From G013214665 sp964649815 (GTDB lineage: Bacteria > Pseudomonadota > Alphaproteobacteria > Rhodobacterales > Rhodobacteraceae), in the NCBI GenBank assembly GCA_964649815.1, contig CAZYQC010000009.1:17428-81427 (forward strand): 64,000 bases of DNA, read 5' to 3'. Below are positions 1-9,481 of this stretch, piece by piece. Every line of letters starts with the position of its first letter. Position 1 is the stretch's first letter. Made by a program: the position numbers and the translations under genes. A model generated the notes under the pieces. That model saw only the letters and a list, made by a program, of their open reading frames with translations, made no database searches and had not been told where the DNA came from.

Positions 1-590
1 AACACGATGGTTCCAACGCCCGATTGCGCAAGAATTTGGGCCTGCGCCGAAATCGCGCCCAGCACGCTCGCAACACCTTGTACGAGAATGGTCTCGTCGA
101 TGAACCCTTGTGCCGTCGCCGTGCGACCGATTGCATTCAGATCGTTAAATCCAATGAAGATCGATGCAGCCGACGTGGCCAAAAACGCGGCCCGTTCCGC
201 GTCAGAACCCGGAAGCGCGGAAATCGCTTGGGTAAAGCTGCTGACCTGCTGCTCTAAGGTTGATGCGGTTGTTGTACCGCCGTGACTGTCGGCTGTTGCA
301 ATCGCGCCCCCCACGGCGTGATTTGTACCGCTGAAATCGTCGTAGAACGTGCTCGAATCCGTTGGGATATTCACAAGCCCCGGCACTATGTCGGCATAGA
401 CATCACCATTGGTGAAACTGTCGCTGTAAACGACGCCTCGCTCAACAAAATCCACAGGCTCACCTGCGGTGTTGGTGCCTGTGATCACCGACGGCGGAAA
501 TGCTCCGCCGAAAAACGTGTCAATTGCACCGTTGTCACTGAGGCTGTCGCCAAAGACAAACAAGGCCGAATAGGCCGTGTCTTGTGTCAT
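1..590 (-). CDS. GDSL/SGNH-family esterase, C-terminus beyond window
   Basis: The 5' part of an SGNH hydrolase is visible (196 residues); the rest lies outside the window. The N-terminus carries block I, FVFGDSLSDN, with the expected nucleophile Ser16. A block II-like Gly occurs near residue 95 and the block III motif GFND at residues 147-150. The Asp/His block V is not in view. GGAGG stands just before the ATG. There is no N-terminal signal peptide, so if the enzyme is exported it would need a C-terminal signal (type I secretion or autotransporter); that is inference. Substrate unknown. It is not a photosynthesis gene. Confidence 0.8.
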   Translation of the reverse strand, partial: MTQDTAYSALFVFGDSLSDNGAIDTFFGGAFPPSVITGTNTAGEPVDFVERGVVYSDSFTNGDVYADIVPGLVNIPTDSSTFYDDFSGTNHAVGGAIATADSHGGTTTASTLEQQVSSFTQAISALPGSDAERAAFLATSAASIFIGFNDLNAIGRTATAQGFIDETILVQGVASVLGAISAQAQILAQSGVGTIV

Positions 591-725
591 ATATTCCTCC
601 CTTCGCCCTCGAATTGTACATCGCGGGCTTCTGTTCTCGTAACAGGGGAGATTAGATGCGCCTCATGCTGTGACAAGGCAAAACGGCGCGGCCAGAGCAT
701 GCCGTAACGTTAAGCATTTTCAAAC

Positions 726-2195
726 TCATACGGACAATGTGGCCTCAACCGCCTTGCGCCACCGTGCCGCGCGATCTTGTCGGTCGGTTTCCGGCATCTG
801 CGGTTCAAATTGCCGGTCACACGCCCAGGTTTTGGCAAATCCCTCTTTGTCGGGATAAACGCCCACCGCCATGCCCGCCAACCAGGCCGCACCCAATGCG
901 GTGGTCTCTACCCCGGAGGGCCGGTCAACGGGCGCGCCCAAAATATCGGCCAGAAATTGCATGGCCCAGTCATTCGCGCTGAGCCCGCCATCGACGCGCA
1001 AAACGGCATCAGTGGCGGCGGGCCAATCGGCTTTCATCGCGGTCCACAAATCCATTGTCTGAAAGCCCACACTTTCCAACGCCGCGCGCGCCATATCCGC
1101 CGGACCTGAATCCCGTGTCAAACCAAAGACCGCGCCACGGCATTCCGCGTTCCAATAAGGCGCCCCAAGACCTGTGAACGCGGGCACAATGATCACCTCA
1201 CCCCGCCCTGTGGTTGCCAGCGCCTCGGTCTCGGGCGCGGACGCAATAATGCCCAAACCATCGCGCAACCACTGCACCACAGCACCCGCCACGAAAATGG
1301 ACCCTTCCAAAGCGTGGGTCGTCTCGCCATCCAACTGATAGGCAATCGTAGTCAGCAAACGATTTTGCGACGCAACCGGCGCTGCACCTGTGTTCAACAA
1401 AGCAAAGCAGCCTGTGCCATAGGTCGACTTCATCATGCCCGGCGCAAAGCAAGCCTGCCCAATCGTTGCGGCCTGTTGGTCGCCGGCAACTCCGCAAATC
1501 GGAACCGGCGCGCCCAGCACGTCCGTCACGCCAAAGTCGGCGGCACAATCCTTGACCTCGGGCAGCATCTCGACCGGAACATCAAGCAATGCGCACATGT
1601 CCGCCGACCATGCACCTTGGTGAATATCGTACAGCATCGTGCGGCAAGCGTTGGTCGCGTCCGTCACATGCGCCGCACCACCGGTGAGTTTCCAGATCAA
1701 CCAACTGTCGATTGTGCCGAACTTGACCTCGCCGCGCTTAGCCCGATCCCGAAGGTTCAGCGTTTCGAGCATCCATTTCACCTTGGTGCCCGAAAAGTAA
1801 GGATCCGCCAGCAAACCCGTGATGGCCGTGATGTCAGCCTCCTTACCCGCAGCCTTCAACTCGGCACAAAAAGCGGCGGTCCGACGGTCCTGCCACACAA
1901 TCGCGTTGTGCAAAGGCTCCCCTGTTGCGGCATCCCATATCACAGCAGTCTCACGTTGGTTGGTGATCCCGATGGCCGCGATATCCTGGGCCGTCAGGCC
2001 TGCGCCTTTCAGAGCCTCTTGGCACACCGCAACCACGCTGTCCCAAATCTCAATCGCATCATGCTCGACCCACCCCGAGGCCGGAAAATGCTGCGTGAAC
2101 TCTTGCTGAGCCGTCGCGATTGGCTGCATCGCGGCATCAAAGACAATCGCGCGGCTTGATGTTGTCCCCTGATCAATGGCCAAAACATACGTCAT
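726..2195 (-). CDS. glpK: Glycerol kinase
   Basis: ATP-dependent phosphorylation of glycerol to sn-glycerol 3-phosphate in the cytoplasm. The 489-residue product starts MTYVLAIDQGTTSSRAIVFD, the classic FGGY-kinase phosphate-binding motif, and has full family length. The start is placed at 2195 because the longer reading to 2327 has no homology and runs into glpD. The ATG overlaps the glpD stop as ATGA, so the two are translationally coupled. It supplies the substrate of GlpD encoded just upstream. No glycerol transporter or GlpR regulator is in the window. Confidence 0.96.
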   Translation of the reverse strand: MTYVLAIDQGTTSSRAIVFDAAMQPIATAQQEFTQHFPASGWVEHDAIEIWDSVVAVCQEALKGAGLTAQDIAAIGITNQRETAVIWDAATGEPLHNAIVWQDRRTAAFCAELKAAGKEADITAITGLLADPYFSGTKVKWMLETLNLRDRAKRGEVKFGTIDSWLIWKLTGGAAHVTDATNACRTMLYDIHQGAWSADMCALLDVPVEMLPEVKDCAADFGVTDVLGAPVPICGVAGDQQAATIGQACFAPGMMKSTYGTGCFALLNTGAAPVASQNRLLTTIAYQLDGETTHALEGSIFVAGAVVQWLRDGLGIIASAPETEALATTGRGEVIIVPAFTGLGAPYWNAECRGAVFGLTRDSGPADMARAALESVGFQTMDLWTAMKADWPAATDAVLRVDGGLSANDWAMQFLADILGAPVDRPSGVETTALGAAWLAGMAVGVYPDKEGFAKTWACDRQFEPQMPETDRQDRAARWRKAVEATLSV

Positions 2196-3730
2196 ATTTC
2201 TTCCCCCGCTTGCACCATAAACGCCTCTAGGCGCGTGACAGCATCCCCTTTGATATGCAGCCCCAACTTGCTGCGCCGCCACAAGACATCGTCGGCTGTG
2301 CGCGCAAATTCTCGCGACATCATCCAACGCACCTCAGCCGCCGTTAAAGTTGCTCCGAAATCCTCTCCCAGATCTTGAATCTCAACAGCGCTGCCCAAAA
2401 CTTCCCACGCTTCGGTGCCGTAGGCCTGGATCAACCGCAAAGCCCATTTGTCCGTCAGAAAGCCATAGTCGGCCCGCAATTTGGCACAGAGTTCCGCCAC
2501 CCCATCAACCGGGAAATCTCCGCCCGGCAATGTCACTTCTGCGGTCCAGGCGTCACCCAAATCCAATTTCGCCAAAGCCTGTTCAGCCAGCTTTCGATAG
2601 GTGGTGATCTTGCCTCCAAAAACGCTCAACAAAGGCGCGCCGCCCACGTCTTCATGCGCCAAAACGTAGTCCCGCGTCGCCGCCGTCGCACTGGTTGCAC
2701 CGTCATCATAAAGCGGCCGGACACCCGAATAGGTCCAGACGATGTCGTCTTCGGTCACTGGCTTTGCAAAATATTCGGAGGCGAACGCACAAAGATACGC
2801 CTGTTCCTCGGGCGAAATCTTGGGCGTCTCATCGGCACTGCCGTGATCGGCATCCGTTGTTCCAATCAGCGTGAAATCTTGTTGGTAGGGAATGGCAAAA
2901 ATGATGCGACCATCTGTGCCTTGGAAAAAATAGGCCTTCTCATGATCAAAAAGCCTGCGGGTTACGATATGGCTGCCGCGCACCAACCGCACGCCATGCG
3001 CAGCATTCTGGCGCAAGACACCTGTCAAAACATCCGCGACCCAAGGCCCACCGGCGTTGATCAGCCTGCGCGCCCGAAACGACCCCTTTTCCGTTTCAAT
3101 GTGCCACAGGCCCTCTCGTACCTCTGCCCCGGTCACGCGACACCGCGTCTCAATCCGAGCGCCGCGCGCTTGCGCGTCGCGCGCGTTCAACATGACCAAA
3201 CGCGAATCCTCGACCCAGCAATCCGAATATTCATAAGCCCGAGCGAACCGATCTTGCAGCGCCGCGCCCTCAGGCGCTTTTCGCAGGTTGAGCGTCTTCG
3301 TCGCCGGCAAAATCTTCCGACCTCCAAGAGAATCGTACAACAACAATCCAAACCGAATAAGCCAGGCCGGCCGCCGACCCTTCATCCACGGCATGAAAAA
3401 GCTCAGCAACCGCGACGTCGGCGTTTCACTGTCAAACCGCATGTCCGGCGCATAAGGCAGCACAAATCGCATCGGCCAAGAGATGTGCGGCATCGCCTTG
3501 AGAAGCGTTTCGCGCTCTTTCAGAGCCGACGCCACCAAGCCAAATTCGAAAAACTCCAAATACCGCAAACCACCATGAAACAACTTGGTCGACGCCGACG
3601 AGGTAGCACCCCCAAGATCGCCCGCCTCAGCCAAGGCAACAGTCAAACCCCGCCCCGCCGCATCACGCGCAATGCCGGCGCCATTGATCCCACCACCAAT
3701 GATAAAGACATCGACCAGTTCGTCCGACAT
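2192..3730 (-). CDS. glpD: Aerobic glycerol-3-phosphate dehydrogenase
   Basis: FAD enzyme that oxidises glycerol 3-phosphate to dihydroxyacetone phosphate and passes electrons to the quinone pool at the membrane. The 512-residue protein opens with a Rossmann FAD motif (IIGGGINGAGIARDAAGRG), followed by the family signature around TKLFHGGLRYLE. Length is normal for the family. It is first in a two-gene operon with glpK (4-bp overlap). Upstream lies a repeat-bearing intergenic stretch that separates glycerol catabolism from the photosynthesis cluster. Confidence 0.96.
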   Translation of the reverse strand: MSDELVDVFIIGGGINGAGIARDAAGRGLTVALAEAGDLGGATSSASTKLFHGGLRYLEFFEFGLVASALKERETLLKAMPHISWPMRFVLPYAPDMRFDSETPTSRLLSFFMPWMKGRRPAWLIRFGLLLYDSLGGRKILPATKTLNLRKAPEGAALQDRFARAYEYSDCWVEDSRLVMLNARDAQARGARIETRCRVTGAEVREGLWHIETEKGSFRARRLINAGGPWVADVLTGVLRQNAAHGVRLVRGSHIVTRRLFDHEKAYFFQGTDGRIIFAIPYQQDFTLIGTTDADHGSADETPKISPEEQAYLCAFASEYFAKPVTEDDIVWTYSGVRPLYDDGATSATAATRDYVLAHEDVGGAPLLSVFGGKITTYRKLAEQALAKLDLGDAWTAEVTLPGGDFPVDGVAELCAKLRADYGFLTDKWALRLIQAYGTEAWEVLGSAVEIQDLGEDFGATLTAAEVRWMMSREFARTADDVLWRRSKLGLHIKGDAVTRLEAFMVQAGEEI

Positions 3731-3772
3731 GACTTCGCCTCACATGTTTGCGCTCACGCCTAACGCAGAAAT

Positions 3773-3966
3773 GAGGGGGCTGTCTGCCCCCTCACACTCC
3801 CCCGAGGATATTTTTTGCCAAAAGAAAAGCAGGAGGCGCAAAACACCCCCTGCTCTTGAAAGCATCTGCTTTCTTCTGGCACGGTCATCGGCGTCCCCGC
3901 CTGTACCGTGGTGCCAGGCTGGGCGAGAAAGATGAAGATTGTCTTTCTTTTGGCTAAAAATATCCA
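3773..3966. repeat. Inverted pair of the TATTTTT-CCAAAAG intergenic element
   Basis: The glpD-idi interval (3731-4066, 336 bp) has no convincing gene. It holds a GC hairpin (GAGGGGGC 3773-3780 with GCCCCCTC 3786-3793), then GGATATTTTTTGCCAAAAG from 3807. A near-perfect inverted copy, CTTTTGGCTAAAAATATCC, ends at 3966. The same core occurs at 12341, 17573, 32862 and 49040. The hairpin followed by an A/T tract could act as a terminator on either side of the bounded segment. Confidence 0.7.
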
Positions 3967-4066
3967 ACTCGCGACGCAAACATGGGGACAGAAGCCACGG
4001 CTGTTGAGCGCGCCAGACGCCAATGGGCCAGTCCAGTATCGAATGCGCCGAAGGCGCGCGATTTTG

Positions 4067-4609
4067 TTAGACGCGAGCAGCGTGGATCAGGTCGGGGCCG
4101 AAGATCGTGTCGGCGTGTTCGGCCATGTAGATGCGCATCCAGGGCGTATAGTCGCCGGGATTTCGGGCGACCGAAGCCATGAGGTCATGGTAATCCATCC
4201 AGGCGATGTCCATCACTTCTTCTGGGTTTGGGCGCACGGTGACATGGCCAGTTGCCCGGGCGAGGAACACGTCCACGACTTCGTGCTCGATCAGGCCGTT
4301 TCCAACCTCGGCGCGATATTCTAGGTGGTGGCGGTGGTCGGGCACCAGGCCTTCGATACCCAACTCCTCGCGCAAGCGGCGGATGGCGCAGGCGGCGGGG
4401 GGCTCATCAAAGTCGGGATGCGTGCAACAGGTGTTCGTCCACAGACCGGGCGTGTGGTATTTTCCCATCGCGCGCCGTTGCAACAGGACTTCGGTTCCTC
4501 GGACGACGAAAACAGAGACGGCCTTGTGGCGCAGCCCGCGCACATGCGCGTCAAGCTTGTCGACAGGCACCAATTCGCCATTCACCCAGGCCGGGATCAG
4601 GATGCTCAT
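4067..4609 (-). CDS. idi: Isopentenyl-diphosphate delta-isomerase (type I)
   Basis: Interconverts isopentenyl and dimethylallyl diphosphate, feeding phytol and carotenoid synthesis. The 180-residue protein has the type I Nudix-fold features: NTCCTHP with the catalytic Cys, the Nudix-like RLREELGI, and the later Glu in EHEVVDVF. It is the last gene of bchG-bch2-bchP-idi; its ATG shares one base with the bchP stop (TGATG). The same placement next to bchP is known in Rhodobacter PGCs. Confidence 0.95.
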   Translation of the reverse strand: MSILIPAWVNGELVPVDKLDAHVRGLRHKAVSVFVVRGTEVLLQRRAMGKYHTPGLWTNTCCTHPDFDEPPAACAIRRLREELGIEGLVPDHRHHLEYRAEVGNGLIEHEVVDVFLARATGHVTVRPNPEEVMDIAWMDYHDLMASVARNPGDYTPWMRIYMAEHADTIFGPDLIHAARV

Positions 4610-5790
4610 CAGATGCGTTCCGGAGCGACCAAACCGGTCAGATGCGCCAGGTTTTTGACGCCGATTTTCAGATGCGCCAGCGGGCGCGCCTTGACCAGCT
4701 TCTTGTTCATATAAGCCTCGAAGGTCAGCCGCTGTACATCGACGTCATGGCACAAAGACACAAAGCGCTCGCGCCGCATGTCAGAGCGGTAATAGGCGTT
4801 CTGCATCGAAGCCAGAACGCGGAAAACTGTTTTGTGTTCGCGCATAAAGAGCTTTCTTGCCAGGCGCAGGTCTTTAACACGGCCCGAGGCCAAGGTCGCG
4901 GCGCATGCTGTCGCAGCCACGCGGCCACCGACCATCGCATAATAAATGCCCTCACCCGAGCTGGGCGCGACGACGCCCGCGGCGTCACCAGCCAGAACAA
5001 CGTCTTGCCCGTTGTCCCAGCGATCCAGAGGCTTAAGCGGAATGGGCGCGCCTTCTTTTCGCAAAGTTTCACAACCCTCGAGCCCGGACGCTTTGCGCAA
5101 CGCGGCGGTCGCTTCCTTGAGATCCACGTCCGAGACTTCGGTGCCCATGCCAACGCTCGTCGTGCCGCCATGCGGGAACACCCAGCCATAAAAATCCGGC
5201 GAGATGGCGCCGTCATAGACGACATCACACCGCATCGGGTCGTACTTATCGTTTGCAGGGGGTGCTGCGATGATCTCGTGATAAGCCAGCACGTATGGAA
5301 TTTTGTCGCCGCCTGGCACTTCGGCCCGGCCAACGCGCGAACGTGCGCCGTCAGCGCCGATGACCAAACGGCACACCAATTCGCGCTCTTCGCCGGTGGC
5401 TTTGTCCCGGTAGACCACAGCCGTTTGGCCGTTTGCGCGGCTTACGCGCAAAAAGGTACCCACTTTGTAATCGGCCCCTGCTTTGACCGCGCGTGCGCGC
5501 AGAAATGGATCGAAATCCTTGCGATCGACCATGCCGACAAAGCCGTTCTCGATTGGAATGTCGACCTGACGTCCCGTGGGCGAGATCATGCGCGCCGTGG
5601 TGACTTTGGTCAGCAGTTGATCGTCACCAATGTGAAAGTCCTGCATTAACCGAGGAGGGATCGCCCCGCCGCAGGGTTTGATACGCCCTTCGCGGTCGAG
5701 CAAAGCCACGGAATGACCTGATCGGACGAGGTCTTCGGCCGCGGTCGCCCCTGACGGGCCTCCGCCCACAACAACTACATCATATGTCAT
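4609..5790 (-). CDS. bchP: Geranylgeranyl diphosphate/bacteriochlorophyll reductase
   Basis: Flavoprotein that reduces three double bonds of the geranylgeranyl tail of bacteriochlorophyllide to give the phytyl tail. The 393-residue protein has an N-terminal FAD motif (VVVGGGPSGATAAEDL) and the second FAD-binding stretch GDAAGVVAPSSGEGIYYAM near residue 275. It follows bch2 by four bases and is coupled to idi, so one minus-strand operon makes and finishes the isoprenoid tail. Confidence 0.96.
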   Translation of the reverse strand: MTYDVVVVGGGPSGATAAEDLVRSGHSVALLDREGRIKPCGGAIPPRLMQDFHIGDDQLLTKVTTARMISPTGRQVDIPIENGFVGMVDRKDFDPFLRARAVKAGADYKVGTFLRVSRANGQTAVVYRDKATGEERELVCRLVIGADGARSRVGRAEVPGGDKIPYVLAYHEIIAAPPANDKYDPMRCDVVYDGAISPDFYGWVFPHGGTTSVGMGTEVSDVDLKEATAALRKASGLEGCETLRKEGAPIPLKPLDRWDNGQDVVLAGDAAGVVAPSSGEGIYYAMVGGRVAATACAATLASGRVKDLRLARKLFMREHKTVFRVLASMQNAYYRSDMRRERFVSLCHDVDVQRLTFEAYMNKKLVKARPLAHLKIGVKNLAHLTGLVAPERI

Positions 5791-5794
5791 GACA

Positions 5795-7102
5795 TCATTC
5801 TCCTGGAACCATAGCGCGAGGCGCGCCTTGTGACTTATGCGCCATCACGCGGACGGCCATTGCGGCGGCGGCCAAAAAGAGGCCAGCCTCCAGCATGAAA
5901 ACGGCTCCGAACGCTGTCGCATCATCGCCCACGGAAACGCGCAGCACATCAACCATCGCGGCGCCCACAAGGCCACCAAAGCCTGCGGCCAAGGCTTGCG
6001 CCGCACCCCAAAGGCCCATGCGTGTGCCTTCGCGCGCGCTGCGGCCTTGTCCCGCCAAAGCCATCATCGAGCCAATCGCGGCCACAGCGAAAATGCCGTT
6101 GAACATGCCCAAGGCCACCACCGCGGCCATCAAAGGCGCGCTGGGGCCGATTTGACCCAGCATTGTAATTGCCGCGAGCGCCAGCGCTGATCCGAGGCAG
6201 CCGACAATAACCCAATTGCGCAGGCTGCCGATGCGCAGGCCCGTCGCCAACACGCCAACCGCCACCATTCCGACAAAGACGCCCCCATTCTGGGCCCCCG
6301 ACAATTGGGTCGATTGGCCGGGCGTGAAGGCGAACACCAAACCTGCGTAGGGCTCGAGGATCAGCTCTTGCATGAAATACGCCGTCATCGACAAAAAGAC
6401 GAAGAGCGTAAAATTACGCGCTTGCGGTTCCGCCCAAATCTCGGCCAGCCCCTCTCGAAACGGCATCGTCTCGGGCTCAGGCGTGATGAGCACGCGCCGT
6501 TCCATCCCGAAGACGGCTATGCCGGTCAGGCAAACCGCAGCAGCACCAACGATCCACACGATGCGCATCAACAAGGCTGGCGAATATGGGTCAAGCTGCG
6601 CGCCGACGATGCCGGCGGTCACAGCGATGCCTGCGATCATCATCAGCCATGTGATCGTCGCCGCCGCAGGGCGCCTGGTTGGCGCGGTTGCGGTCGCCAG
6701 TAAGGCCAGCAGGGATGTTCCCGACGCACCGACGCCCAATCCGATCAGCGCATAGGCCACAACGGACAGGGCAAGCCCCGCAGCGAAACGATGCTCCAAC
6801 AGCACAACGCCATAGGCGGCAAGAACCGCACCTAAGGCCAGGGCAATGACACCGCGCATAATCCAGCGCGTCCGATTGCCTCCGGTATCCGAGAGAAAGC
6901 CCCAGTTGGGTCGGGTGATTTGAATACCGTAATGCAACGCCACCAAAAGGCCGGGCAAAACGGCTGGCAACGCCAGCTCGACAACCATCAATCTGTTCAG
7001 CGTCGAGGTCGTCAGCACCACAATTGCGCCCAAGCACATCTGCACCAAACCCAGCCGCGCAATATCGAGCCAGGAGAGATGTCGCTTTGTGACCGAGCGC
7101 AT
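5795..7102 (-). CDS. PucC-family membrane protein between bchG and bchP
   Basis: Polytopic major-facilitator-type protein of the PucC/LhaA family, about 435 residues with roughly 12 hydrophobic segments. It corresponds by position and family to Rhodobacter ORF428 (also called bch2), thought to act in pigment delivery or light-harvesting assembly; its exact role is not settled. The start at 7102 (MRSVTKRHLSWLDIARLGL) is chosen because the frame further upstream is a shadow of bchG; it overlaps the bchG stop by one base. Paralogue in this window: lhaA at 19293. Confidence 0.88.
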   Translation of the reverse strand: MRSVTKRHLSWLDIARLGLVQMCLGAIVVLTTSTLNRLMVVELALPAVLPGLLVALHYGIQITRPNWGFLSDTGGNRTRWIMRGVIALALGAVLAAYGVVLLEHRFAAGLALSVVAYALIGLGVGASGTSLLALLATATAPTRRPAAATITWLMMIAGIAVTAGIVGAQLDPYSPALLMRIVWIVGAAAVCLTGIAVFGMERRVLITPEPETMPFREGLAEIWAEPQARNFTLFVFLSMTAYFMQELILEPYAGLVFAFTPGQSTQLSGAQNGGVFVGMVAVGVLATGLRIGSLRNWVIVGCLGSALALAAITMLGQIGPSAPLMAAVVALGMFNGIFAVAAIGSMMALAGQGRSAREGTRMGLWGAAQALAAGFGGLVGAAMVDVLRVSVGDDATAFGAVFMLEAGLFLAAAAMAVRVMAHKSQGAPRAMVPGE

Positions 7103-8001
7103 CACGCCAACCCCCGCAAGGCAAAGGCGGCAATCATCATGCCCGCCACGTACAGCAGGACGCCCGTGCCATTGTACCAAGGTGCTTTGGCCTTGGGGTC
7201 GCGGAACATGATCCGCATCGCCCAGAATTGGACGAGCAACAGCACCGCGATCCCCGATGCGTGCCACGGTCTTCCCCAGACCATCAGCAATGCAATAACG
7301 CCCATTTGCGGCAGGCTCATTACTGTGCAGGCAACTTGCGCGGCGCGGCGCGGGCCCAGCGTGACTGGCAAAGACTGCACACCCATCTGGCGGTCGCCTT
7401 CCAGGGCTTTGAAATCGTTCAGCGTCATGATCCCGTGCGCACCCAGGCCATACAGCAACGCGACCCAGAGTATTTCTGGCCGCGGGGCGCCCGCACTCAG
7501 GACTGCTGCGCCAGTGATCCACGGCAGGGTCTCGTAGCTGAGACCGACCAAGCCAGGCCCCAGCCAGCCGGACCGCTTTAACCGGACAGGTTCCGCCGAA
7601 TAAGCCCAGGCGGCCAAAACCGCGAGGCACGTCGCGACGAACCCCCAAAAGCCCAACAAAGATCCCAAGGCCAAAGCCACAGCGGACATGACCAGCGCAA
7701 TCCACAAACCCCAACGGCCCGGAATACGACCCGACGGGATCGGTCTGTAAGGCTCGTTGATGGCATCGACATGCCGGTCACACCAATCGTTTGCGGCCTG
7801 GCTCATCCCGCAGACCACGGGCCCAGCGAGAATGACGCCCAAAACAACCAGCCACCACCGCTCGGCCGGCGACGCGCCTGACGCGACGACGCCACACAAA
7901 TAGGCCCACATCGGCGGGAACCATGTGATCGGTTTGATCAATTGCAATGCCGCCGCGGGTTCGGGGTAGCGGCGCGCGTGTATCGTCTGCGGGACATCCA
8001 T
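7102..8001 (-). CDS. bchG: Bacteriochlorophyll synthase
   Basis: UbiA-type membrane prenyltransferase that esterifies bacteriochlorophyllide a with geranylgeranyl diphosphate. Both Asp-rich motifs are present: NDWCDRHVDAINEP in the first half and NDFKALEGD in the second, with several membrane helices. I prefer the ATG at 8001 (299 aa, MDVPQ) over an upstream start at 8037 because a PpsR-type operator lies directly in front of it at 8004-8021. First gene of the bchG-bch2-bchP-idi operon, behind ppsR. Confidence 0.94.
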   Translation of the reverse strand: MDVPQTIHARRYPEPAAALQLIKPITWFPPMWAYLCGVVASGASPAERWWLVVLGVILAGPVVCGMSQAANDWCDRHVDAINEPYRPIPSGRIPGRWGLWIALVMSAVALALGSLLGFWGFVATCLAVLAAWAYSAEPVRLKRSGWLGPGLVGLSYETLPWITGAAVLSAGAPRPEILWVALLYGLGAHGIMTLNDFKALEGDRQMGVQSLPVTLGPRRAAQVACTVMSLPQMGVIALLMVWGRPWHASGIAVLLLVQFWAMRIMFRDPKAKAPWYNGTGVLLYVAGMMIAAFALRGLA

Positions 8002-8003
8002 AG

Positions 8004-8021
8004 TGTCAACTATGGCTGACA
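8004..8021. promoter_or_regulatory. PpsR/CrtJ-type operator upstream of bchG
   Basis: TGTCAACTATGGCTGACA matches TGT-N12-ACA with full TGTCA/TGACA half-sites. It sits between the ppsR stop and the bchG start. Single site; no second copy within 60 bp. Basis: sequence match to the known CrtJ/PpsR consensus. Confidence 0.7.
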
Positions 8022-8059
8022 CATTGAGTCGTGGCAAGCGCCCTTACAAGACCAGCAAG

Positions 8060-9481
8060 TTAACCGTCTTTGGCCAAGAGGCCGTATTTCCGCAGCTTGA
8101 CGTACAAAGATTGTCTGCTCAGACCCAGCATCTCGGCCGCTGCCACCCGGTTGTTGCGCGTCAACTCAACTGCCGTTTCCACGCACATCTTTTCGACCAC
8201 GTCGGTCGTTTCGGCCACGATCTCCTTCAGCGAGGCAGAGCCGACCAGGTCCATCACGTTCCGTCCAGGATCAGGCAAGCTCGCACCGCCGGTGCTGGTT
8301 TTGCCGCGTGAAGGATCCATACGGCTCATGTCACGGATGATCAGACCGATCGCGGGATGTTTTTGATGGTCCAGATAGGTTGCCGACGCCTCGACAGGCA
8401 CTTTGGATCCAAGCTCGTTCAGAACCTTGGTCGAGTAGACGCGCATCTGTCCGGCAGATTTCGCGTTATCAAGCAAAACGCCCAAATCGACCTGTCCCCG
8501 CGCCAGATGATCGGCCAAAGATCGGCCCACAACCTCGGTCAGGTGCGCCGCCCCGACCAGATCAAGAAACGACTCGTTGACCGACAGGATTTTGCCGCGT
8601 GCATCCATGAACAAAATGGCATCAGCCGTAGCCGCAAAAAGCGCGCCTTCTAGGCGTGTACTTTCTTCGTCGCGCGGGATTTCTTTGTCGTCCGACAGAA
8701 TTCGGCACAACATCACGCGCTGACCCCCTGCCCGGAAAACATGCGGGACCAGAGAAACCGCCGCACCCGTGCGCGAGGTTACGGCCAAAACAGGCTCGGG
8801 CTGGTCAGCAAGTGTTGCGTTCAGCAAGCTTTCGGTAAGCTCTGCACCTGAACGGTTGCTAAAGTGACTGGCAAGTCCTGTGCCCACCAAAGAGGTTTCG
8901 TTCAGCCCCAAAAGCTGCCCCGCCGCAGCGTTGGCATCATCGATCCGGCCGGTTCCCAATGTGACGAAAACAGCCGCTTCCTCTACATTATTCAAAAGAA
9001 CGCGGTAGCGCGCATCGAATTCCCGCCGCGCCTCATACCCACGTTCAAGCGCCAATTGCGCTTGCACCAATTGCTGTTGTGTCTCGGCGATTGGGCGCAG
9101 ATCCCGTCCCAAAAGAAGGGCAGCCCCCTCATGACCAAAGCGGTGGAACGTATAGCGCACAGGATATTGCCAGGTCGCATTGTCCTTGTGATTGAGCTCA
9201 ATAAAGCGCGGCGGCGTCGCGCCCGACAAATAAAGGTCATGCGCGGCCTGGAACATCTCGATGCTCTCATCCGTCAGGAACTCTGAAATCGGACGCCCTT
9301 CCCAATGGTCAAGGTTGCCAAAACTTTCTGCGCTTTGATTGATCACCACCGATAGGATCGCACCGTCCGAAGACACCACCAGTGCCAGATCAGAGGCCGC
9401 CGCCAAAATGCTGCTTAAAAACTCCGGCTCAATAAGAGGGACCGAACCACTGGTCCAAAACGTGCTGCCGCCTGTCGTCAT
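8060..9481 (-). CDS. ppsR: PpsR/CrtJ photosynthesis repressor
   Basis: Redox- and light-responsive transcriptional repressor of photosynthesis genes. The 473-residue protein has PAS-like regions in the N-terminal and central parts and a Fis-type helix-turn-helix at the C-terminus (RVAAAEMLGLSRQSLYVKL). Two cysteines equivalent in placement to the redox Cys pair of Rhodobacter PpsR/CrtJ are seen: Cys259, between PAS regions, and Cys433, just before the HTH. It overlaps the ppaA stop by 4 bp. Its likely targets are the nine TGT-N12-ACA sites in this window. Confidence 0.96.
   Translation of the reverse strand: MTTGGSTFWTSGSVPLIEPEFLSSILAAASDLALVVSSDGAILSVVINQSAESFGNLDHWEGRPISEFLTDESIEMFQAAHDLYLSGATPPRFIELNHKDNATWQYPVRYTFHRFGHEGAALLLGRDLRPIAETQQQLVQAQLALERGYEARREFDARYRVLLNNVEEAAVFVTLGTGRIDDANAAAGQLLGLNETSLVGTGLASHFSNRSGAELTESLLNATLADQPEPVLAVTSRTGAAVSLVPHVFRAGGQRVMLCRILSDDKEIPRDEESTRLEGALFAATADAILFMDARGKILSVNESFLDLVGAAHLTEVVGRSLADHLARGQVDLGVLLDNAKSAGQMRVYSTKVLNELGSKVPVEASATYLDHQKHPAIGLIIRDMSRMDPSRGKTSTGGASLPDPGRNVMDLVGSASLKEIVAETTDVVEKMCVETAVELTRNNRVAAAEMLGLSRQSLYVKLRKYGLLAKDG

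Noticed and set aside
2375..3763. Long plus-strand open frame (462 codons) opposite glpD
   Set aside because: Antisense shadow of a GC-rich gene; Arg/Pro/Gln-rich peptide with no domain, no ribosome site.
4252..5649. Long plus-strand open frame opposite idi and bchP
   Set aside because: Crosses two recognised genes on the other strand and has shadow composition.
5795..7714. 639-residue version of the PucC-like gene
   Set aside because: The first ~200 residues are a frame shadow of bchG; the family homology begins at 7102.
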